NCBI RefSeq assembly: GCF_963678635.1
Contig: NC_087064.1
Span: 68,810,123 to 68,874,122 of the forward strand
From: Symsagittifera roscoffensis
Lineage: Eukaryota > Xenacoelomorpha > Acoela > Convolutidae
Length of the DNA: 64,000 nt
Reading direction: 5' to 3'
In this document: positions 63,019 to 64,000 of the stretch, one piece after another
How the letters are laid out: the number at the start of each line of letters is the position of its first letter
Numbering within the stretch: the stretch's first letter is position 1
The notes under the pieces: generated by a model
Seen by the model: the letters and a program-made list of their open reading frames with translations, nothing else
What the model was told of the DNA's origin: nothing
Database searches by the model: none
Program-made: the position numbers and the translations under genes

Positions 63019-64000
63019 CAATCATGGATCAAACATGATCGAATCGTGGGTCAAACAGAAATAGATCATAGGTCAAACAGGGTCGATACGATTGAAGAGG
63101 GTCCAACCATGAGTCGACCATGTTCAAATAATGGGTCAAGCAGAAACTACCACTGGGTCAAACGAGAGCGAACAATGTGTCAGCTAGGGTCAATAAAGTC
63201 GAACAGGGTCATGAGTTAAATAGAGTCAAATCCTGCAGAAACTCGTTTATCCTGGGCTGAGTTGCTCGAATCTTGATTCGACCAAAACGGTCAAATGCTG
63301 TCTTTTTCTGTCGCAAGTTGAGATGGTCTAACGAGGGCTCAAGTCGAACCAAGTCGAACCTTGGGTCAAAAAGGGTCAAATCACAAGTCGAACAGGTTGG
63401 AAAAGTGAATCGAACCGGGTTTAATCATGGATCAAACCGAATTTGATTTATGATTGGAACAGGCTCGAAACATTGGTCGAAAAGAGTAATCGAATTGTGG
63501 GTCAAATAAATTCAAATCGTAGGTCAAACAGAATCAAGACAATTGATGAGGTTCGAATCATGAGTTTTAGCTTGAGACGATCAAATAAAAGCATAAGCCG
63601 AACCAGGTCAAATCTTCTCGGTATGGTAAAAAAAGGGTTGAATCATGGCTCTAACAGAGTTGAATAATGAGTCAAACTGAGTCGAATCCAGCAGAAAACT
63701 GTGTATCCTCAGCTGAGCTGAAGTACTCGACTCTTGATTCGATCGAGACAGTCGAATGCTGTTTCTTTTTGTCGCAAGTTGGGACGGTCGAACGAAAATG
63801 TAAGTCAAACCAGGCTAAATATTCGGTCAAACAGGGTCAAATCATGGGTCGTACATGGTGGATGTGTGAATCAAACTGGATTGAATCATTGATCACACAG
63901 AGTCAATTTCTGAGTCGAACAGATTCAAGCAATGAGTCAAACAAGATCGAAACGTGGGTGAAACAGTGTCAAAAAAGATTCAAAATACAGTCAAATCAAA
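63019..64000 (+). repeat. GTCAAA/GTCGAA satellite, distant near-copy of 9744-10748
   Basis: Collinear with 9744-10748 with few substitutions and one ~24-bp deletion near 63640. It contains two of the ~115-bp conserved inserts (63231 and 63690). It runs to the window end. Confidence 0.9.

Overview
The window is nuclear DNA from an invertebrate animal; the species cannot be named from the sequence. It is AT-rich, has spliced genes with GT-AG introns, and carries two metazoan-type LTR retrotransposons (BEL/Pao and Copia), foldback and hAT-like miniature elements, a Helentron-like tandem array and a large degenerate satellite. There is one 200-N assembly gap (42668-42867).

Layout. (1) 433-7117, + strand: four 3' exons of an SLC18B1-like MFS transporter; its last intron holds an array of ~718-bp tandem units. 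(2) 9540-16379: a satellite of short GTCAAA/GTCGAA-rich units with an embedded 237-bp higher-order repeat and a 1.26-kb tandem duplication. (3) 19934-39794, - strand: three 3' exons of a phospholipid phosphatase (LPP/PLPP, wunen-like) with all three catalytic motifs. Its last intron is 18.7 kb because a 15.9-kb BEL/Pao element (22526-38444, target duplication GGATG) sits in it in antisense orientation. (4) 42951-43925, - strand: two 5' exons of an unrecognised coiled-coil protein beside the gap. (5) 44.6-55.2 kb: miniature elements, then a ~3.3-kb non-coding segment present twice. (6) 55239-63018, - strand: a degenerate Copia element (57903-63018) plus a duplicated copy of its 3' part and flank. 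(7) 63019-64000: satellite again, a near copy of 9744-10748.

The most unusual object is the BEL/Pao element. Its LTRs differ at one position of 448, so it is young. Its interior is tandemly duplicated by 6155 bp at a GAA microhomology, which fuses truncated pol copy 1 in frame to gag copy 2 (a 2047-codon ORF). Both LTRs contain a tRNA-like segment with Pol III A and B boxes just after a TATA box. The leader has a TTGGCC-rich block, a minisatellite, two consecutive stem-loops with conserved loops but different, internally complementary stems, and an extra ORF before gag that weakly resembles an SGNH/GDSL hydrolase. The Copia element shows a similar partial tandem duplication (~2.66 kb) at a TGA microhomology, and the satellite shows a third of 1.26 kb, so repeated tandem duplication, or repeated assembly error of that type, is a theme of the window.
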